DNA of 64,000 bases, from NCBI GenBank assembly GCA_020832375.1, contig JAFIEW010000007.1, positions 1 through 64,000 on the forward strand, in the 5' to 3' direction. The notes under the pieces were generated by a model. It searched no databases. It was not told the origin of the DNA and saw nothing but the letters and a program-made list of their open reading frames with translations. The number at the start of each line of letters is the position of its first letter. Within the stretch, counting starts at the first letter, position 1. Positions 8,730 through 16,597 of this stretch are shown here, one piece after another. Made by a program: the position numbers and the translations under genes. The DNA comes from Cyclobacteriaceae bacterium (GTDB taxonomy: Bacteria > Bacteroidota > Bacteroidia > Cytophagales > Cyclobacteriaceae).

Positions 8730-10142
8730 TTAAATCCATTTTTTAAAGTTTACCAATGCATTCGGATAGTCAACGCCTAAAGTTATAGGAATTTGTCCAT
8801 TAGTTCTTACCCCAGGACAGTGGACGGCTTTACCGTCAATCTCAGACAATTCTTCTAACCACAGCCTTACATAGTCACCATTAGGGTCATATCGATCAGC
8901 TTGAGAAATTATATTGAAATATCGATTTTCTCGAGGGTCATTACCTACACCCGCTACATAATTCCAATTACCCCAATTACTTGCAACATCGTAATCTACT
9001 AAGCAGTGTTCAAACCATGCAGCTCCCCAGGTCCAATCAATTTTTAAGTCTTTCACTAAAAAGCTAGCTACATTTTGCCGACCTCTATTACTCATAAAGC
9101 CAGTTAGCTTCAGCTCTCTCATATTTGCATCTATGAAAGGAACCCCTGTTTCTCCATCTTTCCACTTGTCAAAGTATTTTTGGTGTTTACTTAGCTTCAT
9201 GGGGTCGTTTTTTATGCCTCCAATTCGGAATATTTTAGCGCCATATCGTTTTGCTACGAAAGTAAAGTAATCCCTCCATATCAATTCAAAAATTAACCAG
9301 TAGGTAGAACTATTCTTAACGCGTTCTTTTTCATACTTTTTAACCTCCTCATACACTGTGCGTGGCGATAAAGCTCCTACAGCCAACCATGCGGATAGTT
9401 TGCTACTGTAGTCGGCACCGATCAAACCGTTTCTCGTGTTTTTATAATCTTTCAAAAGGTTCTTGTCCCAGAGGTATTCGTGTAGGCGTGCTTTTCCGGC
9501 CCGCTCACCACCAATAAAACGAATTGCTGTGCGCGGATCTTGTTCTCTTTTTTCATAACCTAAATCACTTATTGTAGGCAATGCATTCGCTTCTAGCTCT
9601 TTAGGCACGCTAATGTGATTTGGGCTAGGGTAGGTAGGTCTTATCTCAACCAGCTTTTCTGTCTCCTTTCGGAATTGGGTGAATATGTCTGGTAATCGAT
9701 TGATAGGCCAAGGTATATCCTCTTCATGGTAAAGGGTCTTTTGCCAGACCTCTTCGTAGGCAATGCTGTTTTTCAAGAGCGCTTTTTCAACTGCTGCACT
9801 TTCTTTTTGCTCTTCAGTTCCTACTTCTTTAGAGACATATACCATTTGTGCATCATACTTCTGTGCAAACTCTAATATAATTTTTTCTGGCTGTCCTTGA
9901 TGTATAAATAGATTACCGCCGATATCTGATAGGCTTTGTTTTAAGTCCGATAATGATTCTAACAAAAACTGGACTCTCAATGAGCCTGTTTTTTTAAACC
10001 CTAGGTCATGACTTCTAAAATGTTCATTATTAAATATATAGATAGGGATGATTTCATCATGATGCTTTATGGCACGATATAAAGTTTCGTTATCTTCTAC
10101 TCTTAGATCATTCCTAAACCAAACGATTGCTCTCTTTTTCAT
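8730..10142 (-). CDS. cryD: DASH-type cryptochrome/deoxyribodipyrimidine photolyase
   Basis: 470 aa flavoprotein of the photolyase superfamily; DASH members repair cyclobutane dimers mainly in single-stranded DNA. The photolyase alpha/beta domain begins with WFRNDLRVEDNETLY. The C-terminal FAD domain contains IRFIGGERAG, KLSAWLAVGALSPR, the ELIWRDYF motif and the NRGRQNVASFL and DYDVASNWGNW segments typical of DASH proteins. ATG start. It stands alone, convergent with atpZ and followed upstream by a 425-bp spacer with a perfect palindrome at 10239-10254. The DASH assignment rests on motif resemblance; a class I CPD photolyase is less likely. Confidence 0.92.
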   Translation of the reverse strand: MKKRAIVWFRNDLRVEDNETLYRAIKHHDEIIPIYIFNNEHFRSHDLGFKKTGSLRVQFLLESLSDLKQSLSDIGGNLFIHQGQPEKIILEFAQKYDAQMVYVSKEVGTEEQKESAAVEKALLKNSIAYEEVWQKTLYHEEDIPWPINRLPDIFTQFRKETEKLVEIRPTYPSPNHISVPKELEANALPTISDLGYEKREQDPRTAIRFIGGERAGKARLHEYLWDKNLLKDYKNTRNGLIGADYSSKLSAWLAVGALSPRTVYEEVKKYEKERVKNSSTYWLIFELIWRDYFTFVAKRYGAKIFRIGGIKNDPMKLSKHQKYFDKWKDGETGVPFIDANMRELKLTGFMSNRGRQNVASFLVKDLKIDWTWGAAWFEHCLVDYDVASNWGNWNYVAGVGNDPRENRYFNIISQADRYDPNGDYVRLWLEELSEIDGKAVHCPGVRTNGQIPITLGVDYPNALVNFKKWI

Positions 10143-10567
10143 TTCTGTACCTATTAAAAATTTATTGCCTTTAAGATCACCAAATATTCATTTAGCTCAC
10201 CGCCATTACTTTTAGAATGGATTAGAATTTATTACAATGAAAAGTATACTTTTCGTATTTGTGTATCACTAACGAAGGATAAACCTGTGGCTTCTTTCCA
10301 ACATAATTTTTTACTTCTTCATTTTGATACATAAAAAGTTTTCGGTGTAATCCATTTTCACCTTATTATTAGAAGCTATAAACGAGGTTCTTTGTTTGGA
10401 ATGAAGCTTTTATTCAAATAAAATAGTAGGTTTTACTCATCATTATTCCTGGCTTACATTTATAGTGATCAATCAAAATATCCAACGGTTCTATGATTAC
10501 CCGTTTATCGTTTGTGAGGATAATTTTGCCGAGATGTAGTAGAAAGCTTTGATCAAACGTCAAAAAA
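10143..10567. other. 425-bp intergenic region, no gene seen
   Basis: AT-rich spacer between the DASH cryptochrome (starting here, minus strand) and the end of the MscS gene. Apart from the palindrome at 10239-10254 I see no coding frame, terminator or repeat. Confidence 0.5.
10239..10254. promoter_or_regulatory. 16-bp perfect palindrome upstream of cryD
   Basis: GAAAAGTATACTTTTC is fully self-complementary and lies about 97 bp upstream of the cryptochrome ATG. It has the size and symmetry of a dimeric repressor site. No regulator gene is adjacent, so operator function is inferred only. Confidence 0.35.
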
Positions 10568-11635
10568 CTACTGTGAAGGGATTTTTGTGTCTGCGAAGCG
10601 AAGGGTCGGGAAGCTTTTTGGGTGATGGGTTCTTACGTACGCTATGAGCTTTTCTCTAACGATACACCTCAAATCAAAGGCTTCAGGCGCAGAGCCTGCG
10701 CTCATTAAAATTCTGATTTCTTGCGTCTTTTCAGTTGCATTCGTTACTTGTACTGCGGCTACCTTTCCGTCCCACCATGGCTCTTTTTTAATGATGTCTA
10801 GGTAATAAGTTCTAAGCTCGCTTACCGGAAGAGAAAAGTCAACATAAATAAATACAGATCCTAAAAGGTCTGCAGATTTTCTGGTCCAGTTTTGAAAGGG
10901 TTTGTCCACAAAATAGGTAATGGGTAAAACCAGTCTTCTCAAATCCCAGACTTGCACTACGACATAGGTTAAATTAATTTCTTCAATTTTACCCCATTCT
11001 CCTTCAACAATCACCACATCATCTATTCTAATGGGCTGAGTAAAGGCTATTTGAAAGCCCGCCAATAGATTAGCAATACTCTTTTGAGCGGCAAATCCTA
11101 CCACCAAGCTCAACACTCCCGCTGAGGAAATGATAGTATTACCTATTCTATGTCCTTCCTCGAATTGCATCATGATGAGCGAAAAGGCAATAATGACCAC
11201 GATGATCACTAAAAGGCGCTTCAAAAACTGTATCTGTGTGACTACCTTGCGTTGTTTGAGATTTTCAGTAAAATCAATGTTGTAGTAGTGGTACAAATTG
11301 CCTTGTATGATATTTAGCAAGCCAATAGTAAGCCAAGTAAGGTTTAAAATGAGTACAATACGAAAAAGCAGCCCAGCTCTGTCAATTAGCTCATAGCGAT
11401 AAAGCTGTAAGAAATATTGCTCAAGCAGTAAGAAGACTAAAAAGGAAAATACATAAAGCGATTTATTGATATGGCGCTTTGTGAGCGTGTAGCTTCTTTT
11501 ATCAGCACTTTTGTCACCTAGATATAGCGCCCACCAAAAAAGCCTCAATACGAGATACACGATTAATGCACCAAATATTAATAAGAAGATACCCTCGTAG
11601 CTGGAAGGAATGAAATATAAAAGATCATTCATCAT
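10568..11635 (-). CDS. Mechanosensitive ion channel, MscS family
   Basis: 355 aa. Predicted membrane helices occur near residues 13-35, 55-75, 88-108 and 138-160, then a pore helix rich in Ala/Gly (SAGVLSLVVGFAAQKSIANLLAG) and the cytoplasmic beta domain with DDVVIVEGEWGKIEEINLTYVV. It releases osmolytes on hypo-osmotic shock. The start overlaps the nth stop as ATGA, so the two are translationally coupled in a sigma-factor/nth/mscS run on the minus strand. A second MscS-type gene is at 27010-27915. Confidence 0.94.
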   Translation of the reverse strand: MMNDLLYFIPSSYEGIFLLIFGALIVYLVLRLFWWALYLGDKSADKRSYTLTKRHINKSLYVFSFLVFLLLEQYFLQLYRYELIDRAGLLFRIVLILNLTWLTIGLLNIIQGNLYHYYNIDFTENLKQRKVVTQIQFLKRLLVIIVVIIAFSLIMMQFEEGHRIGNTIISSAGVLSLVVGFAAQKSIANLLAGFQIAFTQPIRIDDVVIVEGEWGKIEEINLTYVVVQVWDLRRLVLPITYFVDKPFQNWTRKSADLLGSVFIYVDFSLPVSELRTYYLDIIKKEPWWDGKVAAVQVTNATEKTQEIRILMSAGSAPEAFDLRCIVREKLIAYVRTHHPKSFPTLRFADTKIPSQ

Positions 11636-12297
11636 AGCGACTTATTTTCCTTTTTTCTCTGCTCCTTTTCAAAGGTTCTACAAATGTGAGATATTTTACA
11701 CTCCTCACATTTCGGGCTCCTAGCGGTGCATACGTACCTCCCATGAAGAATAAGCCAATGATGTGCGATATGTACATATTCGGATGGTATATGACGCATC
11801 AATTGCTTTTCTACCTCCAGCGGAGTTTTAGCGGTTAGTGTGGCAAGCCCGAGTCTTCTCGACACACGAAAAACGTGTGTATCTACAGCCATAGCGGGCT
11901 GATGATAAATCACAGAGGCGATTACGTTGGCTGTTTTTCTACCAACTCCGGGCATTTTTTGAAGATCAGTTACCGATTCAGGTACTTCACTCCCAAAGTC
12001 TTCTACTAGCATTTTAGCCATGCCGAGTAGATGCTTGGTTTTATTGTTTGGAAAGGATACACTTTTAATATAGGGGAATACCTCGTCAAAGTGTGATGCC
12101 GCTAATAGCTCAGGGGTGGGGAAGCGATCAAATAGGGCTGGTGTGACCATATTAATCCTCTTGTCGGTACACTGCGCACTTAAGATAACAGCCACAAGCA
12201 GTTCATATGGGTTGCTATAATGCAACTCTGTCTCTGCTTGTGGCTGTTCTTGCTTGAAGTGATTTATAAAAGCTTCGTATCGCTCTTTTTTCTTCAT
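11632..12297 (-). CDS. nth: Endonuclease III (DNA glycosylase/AP lyase)
   Basis: 221 aa. Base-excision repair enzyme that removes oxidised pyrimidines and nicks abasic sites. The helix-hairpin-helix LQKMPGVGRKTANVIA carries the catalytic Lys, the AVDTHVFRVSRR segment the catalytic Asp, and the C-terminus has the C-x6-C-x2-C-x5-C cluster for 4Fe-4S. It lies 1 bp from the small gene downstream of the ECF sigma factor and overlaps mscS by 4 nt. Confidence 0.97.
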   Translation of the reverse strand: MKKKERYEAFINHFKQEQPQAETELHYSNPYELLVAVILSAQCTDKRINMVTPALFDRFPTPELLAASHFDEVFPYIKSVSFPNNKTKHLLGMAKMLVEDFGSEVPESVTDLQKMPGVGRKTANVIASVIYHQPAMAVDTHVFRVSRRLGLATLTAKTPLEVEKQLMRHIPSEYVHIAHHWLILHGRYVCTARSPKCEECKISHICRTFEKEQRKKENKSL

Positions 12298-12298
12298 G

Positions 12299-12532
12299 CT
12301 AATGGTTCTGTCGATTGAGCTCTAATGCACTATCAATAATTTGATTTACTACAACTTTAGAGGGCGACAACCTAATGTTTTTAATTTCTTCGATGAGATC
12401 TTCAAATTCTTTGAGTTCCTTAGATAGACTTTTATTGATTAAAAGTTCATGCTCAAATTGTGCTGTATCCGAAGAATTAAGCTCACCATTTAAATATTTG
12501 ATGAGTATATCATGGGTAAAACTTATTATCAT
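12299..12532 (-). CDS. Small acidic protein overlapping an ECF sigma gene; possible anti-sigma-like partner
   Basis: 77 aa with no signal peptide or membrane segment. The first half (ILIKYLNGELNSSDTAQFEHEL) looks like the N-terminal helical module of anti-sigma proteins (a Leu-rich helix, a short acidic linker, then a second helix), but it has no HxxxCxxC zinc motif and no C-terminal membrane anchor. Its start lies 23 nt inside the 3' end of the sigma gene, so production of the two is coupled. An anti-sigma or sigma-modulating role is inference from position and the weak N-terminal resemblance. Confidence 0.6.
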   Translation of the reverse strand: MIISFTHDILIKYLNGELNSSDTAQFEHELLINKSLSKELKEFEDLIEEIKNIRLSPSKVVVNQIIDSALELNRQNH

Positions 12533-13106
12533 AGACTTCGCTGTTTTTTTCCATTTTTTTGCGAAGATTAATAAGTGCGTATCTCATTCTGCCTAAGGCA
12601 GTATTGATACTTACATTTGTAGCGTCGGCAATTTCTTGAAAGCTCATATCTAAAAAATGCCTCATGATCAAAACTTGCTTTTGAGCTTTAGGTAAATCTT
12701 TGATATACTGCTTTAGCTTTACCTTGATCTCTTTTTTGATATGATCATCTTCCATAGACGGATCTACAAAGTTAAGCTTATCCATAAGGTTTACCCCATC
12801 ATCCATTACTATGGTCGGATATCGCTTGCCTTTACGAAAATGATCGATCGCTAAATTATGAGCAATACGCAGAATCCAGGGTAAAAATTTACCTTCTTCA
12901 TTGTATCGACCCTCTTTGATCGTTTTTACCGCTTTAATAAATGTATCTTGCAATAAATCTTCTGCAACATATTTTTCTTTTACGATCAAATAAATGGTCG
13001 TAAAAATTCGGTCTTTGTGTCTTTCTACAAGGACTCTGAAGGCCTCATCATCTCCATTTTGATAGAGTTTTACGAGACGGCTGTCATTCAAATCTAAATT
13101 AGACAT
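12510..13106 (-). CDS. ECF-type RNA polymerase sigma factor
   Basis: 198 aa. Region 2 (about 20-95) includes the EDLLQDTFIKA motif and the -10-reading segment FLPWILRIAHNLAIDHFRKGKR. Region 4 (about 135-185) has LPKAQKQVLIMRHFLDMSFQEIA and a helix-turn-helix. No region 1.1 or 3 is visible, so it is extracytoplasmic-function type. It heads a minus-strand run with a small partner, nth and mscS. A 531-bp spacer lies upstream; the target regulon is unknown. Confidence 0.95.
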   Translation of the reverse strand: MSNLDLNDSRLVKLYQNGDDEAFRVLVERHKDRIFTTIYLIVKEKYVAEDLLQDTFIKAVKTIKEGRYNEEGKFLPWILRIAHNLAIDHFRKGKRYPTIVMDDGVNLMDKLNFVDPSMEDDHIKKEIKVKLKQYIKDLPKAQKQVLIMRHFLDMSFQEIADATNVSINTALGRMRYALINLRKKMEKNSEVYDNKFYP

Positions 13107-13637
13107 TGAGTATGTACGCTTAGTTAACGTAGATGTCTATATCATATTGCTATTTTAGGTGGCTAAGTTTGATTTAAGTAACGCAATATAGAATCTTTTC
13201 TGATATTCTAAAAAAAGACTACGAAAAAATAAAGCTAAAATCGAGCCGAAATCAAATTTTTTTGACTGGTTTTCGTTTGGAAGTCAAAATTACATCATGT
13301 AAATCCTTTATTTCTCTTCTTAATGCCACTCTTTTAAGCGCTTCACTTTATCCTTAATTCGCCATAGTGTAGATCATACCTTCCTTATTTTGAAAGTGAA
13401 TAATTGTAAATAGAAATCCATTATTTGATTTTTACAAATAGATGGTCAAGCATAAGAAAAATTATTAACTCCTTTTAGCCTCAATTAAGCAATGCTTCAT
13501 AAAGCATTCTTTCTTATTTACTCAAGGATATCCTTAACTGCTCATTCCTCGCAAAATAATTTGCAGCCTTTTCTTTGAAGTAATTGTCCTTTGGGCGGTA
13601 AACTCAGATGCTTTCCTCATTTCTCGCAAAAAGAGAA
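13107..13637. other. 531-bp intergenic region, no gene seen
   Basis: Between the sigma gene start and the tatC stop. A CAAAATTA block at 13285-13292 is an exact minus-strand -7 match but lies about 180 nt before the sigma start and has no -33 partner. No coding frame, terminator or clear repeat was found. Confidence 0.45.
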
Positions 13638-14480
13638 TTAACTATTTTCGTCAAGAATTCTTTTTAGCTCTTTGGCTTTCTTTTTCACTACCATCTTTGA
13701 AATTACGATGCTAAACCGATAAAGTAGAAATAGCGGCAGTGATATCAGCAGTTGACTCACCAAGTCGGGAGGAGTAAGAATTGCAGATAGTAAGAGGATT
13801 CCAACAAAGGCATGTCTCCAGTAGGTTTTGAGCGTTTCGGGGCCAACAAAACCTGCCCTCGTGAGGAAGAATACTACCACAGGTAGCTGGAACATAATGG
13901 CACAAGAAAGCACCAACATGGTGATGGTTGACACATAAGAAATAATGTCAAACTCGTTGCTTATGCTTGGGTCTAGCTGATAGTTAGAAAGGAAATTGAT
14001 CGATAAGGGGGATATGATGTAATATCCGAAAAGCACACCAAATGCAAAAAGCACACTCACAAAAAACACTGCTCCTCTAGAGAGGCTCCTTTCTGTAGCG
14101 TTGAGCCCAGGGCTAATGAATCGCCAAACCTCCCAAAAGATATACGGGAAAGCGATGATGATACCAATCACTACTGAGGAAGTAATGTGCATGGTAAACT
14201 GCCCTGTCATCTGTCTACTTTGTATGATGAAAGGGAGCTCTTCAATGCATAGCAAGCCAGCAGTATTGAGCAGCTCGCCAAGTTTACATAGCATTCTGTA
14301 AGTCCAAAAATCCAGTCTTGAAGGGCCCAAAATTAGCTCTCCAAAAAAGAAAGATTTACCCGCAAAAGCAACCACTGCAAACACCACAATGGCAATGAGA
14401 GAACGGACTAGGTGCCATCTTAGCTCTTCTAGATGATCAAGAAAGCCTAGCTCTTTCTCCTCTTGTTCTTCCTCCTGCAC
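13638..14480 (-). CDS. tatC: Twin-arginine translocase subunit TatC
   Basis: 280 aa. Core receptor of the Tat pathway, exporting folded proteins across the inner membrane. The N-terminal GFLDHLEELRWHLVRS motif is the family signature, and six hydrophobic segments follow, with the periplasmic loop after helix 1 enlarged as in other Bacteroidota. The frame has no ATG; GTG at 14478-14480 is the only start that keeps the full conserved N-terminus. No tatA/B-like gene is nearby. It lies downstream of glyA on the same strand, separated by a hairpin. Confidence 0.96.
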   Translation of the reverse strand: MQEEEQEEKELGFLDHLEELRWHLVRSLIAIVVFAVVAFAGKSFFFGELILGPSRLDFWTYRMLCKLGELLNTAGLLCIEELPFIIQSRQMTGQFTMHITSSVVIGIIIAFPYIFWEVWRFISPGLNATERSLSRGAVFFVSVLFAFGVLFGYYIISPLSINFLSNYQLDPSISNEFDIISYVSTITMLVLSCAIMFQLPVVVFFLTRAGFVGPETLKTYWRHAFVGILLLSAILTPPDLVSQLLISLPLFLLYRFSIVISKMVVKKKAKELKRILDENS

Positions 14481-14553
14481 TTTTAGATTATTATAAATGG
14501 ATTAAAAAATTTTTAAAGATTACCTTACGATTAATTGGTAACTCTGCACTTTT

Positions 14554-14602
14554 GAAGAAGGCCACCAGTTTTGACAATAAGTTTATAAACTGGTGGTTCT
14601 TC
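14554..14602. repeat. Long inverted repeat between glyA and tatC
   Basis: CCACCAGTTT at 14562-14571 pairs with AAACTGGTGG at 14587-14596, extended after a small bulge by GAAGAA/TTCTTC. No T-run follows on the minus strand, so this is not a standard terminator; it may attenuate read-through from glyA into tatC or stabilise the glyA 3' end. Confidence 0.6.
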
Positions 14603-14613
14603 ATGATTTTTTA

Positions 14614-15888
14614 CTATTTATGAAATAATGGGAAGGCCGTCATTTTTTCATTGACCGCCTTTTTAATTTCAGCGAGCTTGCTTTCATTTTCAAAATTGCG
14701 CAACGCATCGTCGATAAAGTCTACAAGTTCTAACATATCTGATTCAGCTAGTCCTCTAGTAGTCACAGCAGCCGTTCCTATTCTCATACCACTAGTTACA
14801 AATGGAGATCGTTCATCAAAGGGTACCATGTTTTTATTGATGGTTATATCTGCTTTGCCCAATGACTCTTCGGCATTTTTACCCGTCAAGTTTTTGTTGG
14901 AAAGGTCAATTAGCATTGAGTGGTTGTCAGTACCACCTGATATGATTTGATAGCCTTTGCCAACAAATGCTTCAGCCATAGCATGGGCATTTTTCTTTAC
15001 TTGCATGATATAGTGCATGTAGTCATCGCTCATTGCCTCGCCATAGGCTACTGCTTTTGCTGCGATGATATGCTCAAGTGGGCCGCCTTGGGTACCAGGA
15101 AAAACACCACTGTCAAGAAGTGAGCTCATCATACGCAAACTTCCTTTAGGCGTCTTCTTGCCTAGTGGGTTTTCGAAGTCTTTGCGCATCATGATCATAC
15201 CACCTCTGGGGCCTCTGAGGGTTTTGTGCGTAGTCGTAGTTACTACATGACAATATTCTAGTGGGTCATTGAGCAAGCCTCTGGCGATCAATCCTGATGG
15301 ATGAGAAATATCAGCCAACAAGAAAGCCCCTACCTCATCAGCAATAGCTCTAAGTCTTTCATAATCCCAATCTCTCGAATAGGCCGAAGCACCGCAGATC
15401 AACATTTTAGGCTTTTCAGCTTTTGCTTTTGCCTCTACCTTATCCCAATCGATAAGCCCAGTTTCTTTTTCTACCCCATAAAAGGATGGTTGGTACAGTT
15501 TACCAGAAAAATTAACAGGAGATCCGTGGGTTAAATGGCCTCCATGTGAAAGATCGAAGCCTAATATCTTATCTCCAGGCTCAAGAAGCGCAAGCATTAC
15601 TGCCGCATTGGCTTGAGCACCTGAGTGAGGTTGTACGTTTACCCATTCTGCACCAAAAAGCTCCATGGCACGATTACGTGCTAGGTCTTCGATCTCGTCT
15701 ACCACCTCACAACCACCATAGTAGCGCTTACCTGGTAGTCCTTCAGCATATTTGTTGGTGAGTACGGAGCCAGCCGCAGCCATCACCTGAGCGGATGCAA
15801 AGTTCTCAGAAGCAATGAGTTCTACTCCTTTGAGCTGACGCTCTTTTTCTAAATCAATTAAGTCGAAGATTTGCTTGTCTTGGTACAT
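14614..15888 (-). CDS. glyA: Serine hydroxymethyltransferase
   Basis: 424 aa PLP enzyme interconverting serine plus tetrahydrofolate with glycine plus 5,10-methylene-THF; the main one-carbon source for purine and thymidylate synthesis. ELIASENF and the pyridoxal-Lys motif [14 protein letters not shown] (Lys222) are intact, and length is normal. A strong Bacteroidota promoter lies 15-53 nt upstream. The monocistronic message may extend into tatC through the hairpin region. Confidence 0.98.
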   Translation of the reverse strand: MYQDKQIFDLIDLEKERQLKGVELIASENFASAQVMAAAGSVLTNKYAEGLPGKRYYGGCEVVDEIEDLARNRAMELFGAEWVNVQPHSGAQANAAVMLALLEPGDKILGFDLSHGGHLTHGSPVNFSGKLYQPSFYGVEKETGLIDWDKVEAKAKAEKPKMLICGASAYSRDWDYERLRAIADEVGAFLLADISHPSGLIARGLLNDPLEYCHVVTTTTHKTLRGPRGGMIMMRKDFENPLGKKTPKGSLRMMSSLLDSGVFPGTQGGPLEHIIAAKAVAYGEAMSDDYMHYIMQVKKNAHAMAEAFVGKGYQIISGGTDNHSMLIDLSNKNLTGKNAEESLGKADITINKNMVPFDERSPFVTSGMRIGTAAVTTRGLAESDMLELVDFIDDALRNFENESKLAEIKKAVNEKMTAFPLFHK

Positions 15889-15909
15889 ATCGAGAGTTTA
15901 AATTTTACA

Positions 15910-15941
15910 CAAAATTAACCGAATACTTCCTATTTAACAAA
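15910..15941 (-). promoter_or_regulatory. glyA promoter (Bacteroidota type)
   Basis: On the minus strand, TTTG (15941-15938), a 20-bp spacer and TAATTTTG (15917-15910) match both the -33 and -7 consensus elements exactly. The expected start of transcription is near 15903, giving a leader of about 15 nt before the glyA ATG. Confidence 0.75.
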
Positions 15942-16555
15942 GAAGTTTTGCTTCTGTTATTCAAGTGGTGAAATACTGCAAGGCATTGGCATTTGCCTGT
16001 GAGGTTTTTCTGTTTTTGAGAGGTGTGGAGGCCGTATTTAGCTTCTAATAGATTTGAGTCTAATGTTTTTATTTTGTTCGTAAAATTTTTTGTAGCTAAA
16101 TCCATTAATTATATGCTTATCCGCTTGTTTGCATCTTAAATTTCAAAGGAAGCACTATGTTTTAAAAGCGCTGAAGGCGCTATATAGCAAAACACAGGGT
16201 GAAGCCCTGTGAGAAATAGAGAGCATGAGTTAGCCCAGAAAGGACGGTACAAATTAACAAGTTGTTTCTTTTCAATGCGTATATCTATATCTACTGATGT
16301 AGTTATGCGGATAAGCATAATTATTTATGCTGAGAGAAGAAGTTATTCTACCTAGCATTGGTGAAAATAATTTTTAGGCCTAAACAATTTGGGCCCTTTT
16401 ATCTATCATTCAAATAAAATTTGATATTCCTTTATTTACTTGCATTTTTATAAATACCAACAGCAATGGCCCATGTTTCACCATTTTAAATAGGTAAAGC
16501 TATCTTTCATAGCATTACTTTTGGTGTAAGGCTATTTTAGGATAAGGCAATGGTC
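15942..16555. other. Long spacer between glyA and nrdA
   Basis: More than 600 bp without a convincing gene; two short minus-strand frames (to 66 codons) have no family resemblance. It contains the REP-like element described separately (16112-16320); the remainder is AT-rich and featureless. Confidence 0.5.
16112..16320. repeat. REP-like hairpin element bounded by 13-bp inverted repeats
   Basis: The outer arms are TATGCTTATCCGC (16112-16124) and its reverse complement (16308-16320). Inside are two perfect hairpins that share the loop TGAAG: AGCGC/GCGCT at 16167-16181 and CACAGGG/CCCTGTG at 16193-16211. A degenerate third one follows near 16235 (agccc-agaaa-ggac). The layout resembles repetitive extragenic palindromes common in Bacteroidota genomes, which are thought to be moved by RAYT transposases. 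No transposase gene is in the window. Confidence 0.65.
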
Positions 16556-16591
16556 AAAAAAAAACCTGTGATAGTACTCACAGGTTTTTTT
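16556..16591 (-). terminator. Terminator of the nrdB-nrdA unit
   Basis: ACCTGTGA (16564-16571) pairs with TCACAGGT (16578-16585) around a 6-nt loop, flanked by an A-run and T-run. It begins 7 bp past the nrdA stop. Confidence 0.88.
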
Positions 16592-16597
16592 AAGGTT

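Noticed and set aside
15905-16105. 66-codon minus-strand frame between glyA and nrdA
   Set aside because: It overlaps the glyA promoter region, has no recognisable domain and lacks a terminator or neighbour support.
16136-16318. 60-codon frame across the REP-like element
   Set aside because: It coincides with the palindromic element and its residues reflect the repeats, so it is unlikely to be a protein.
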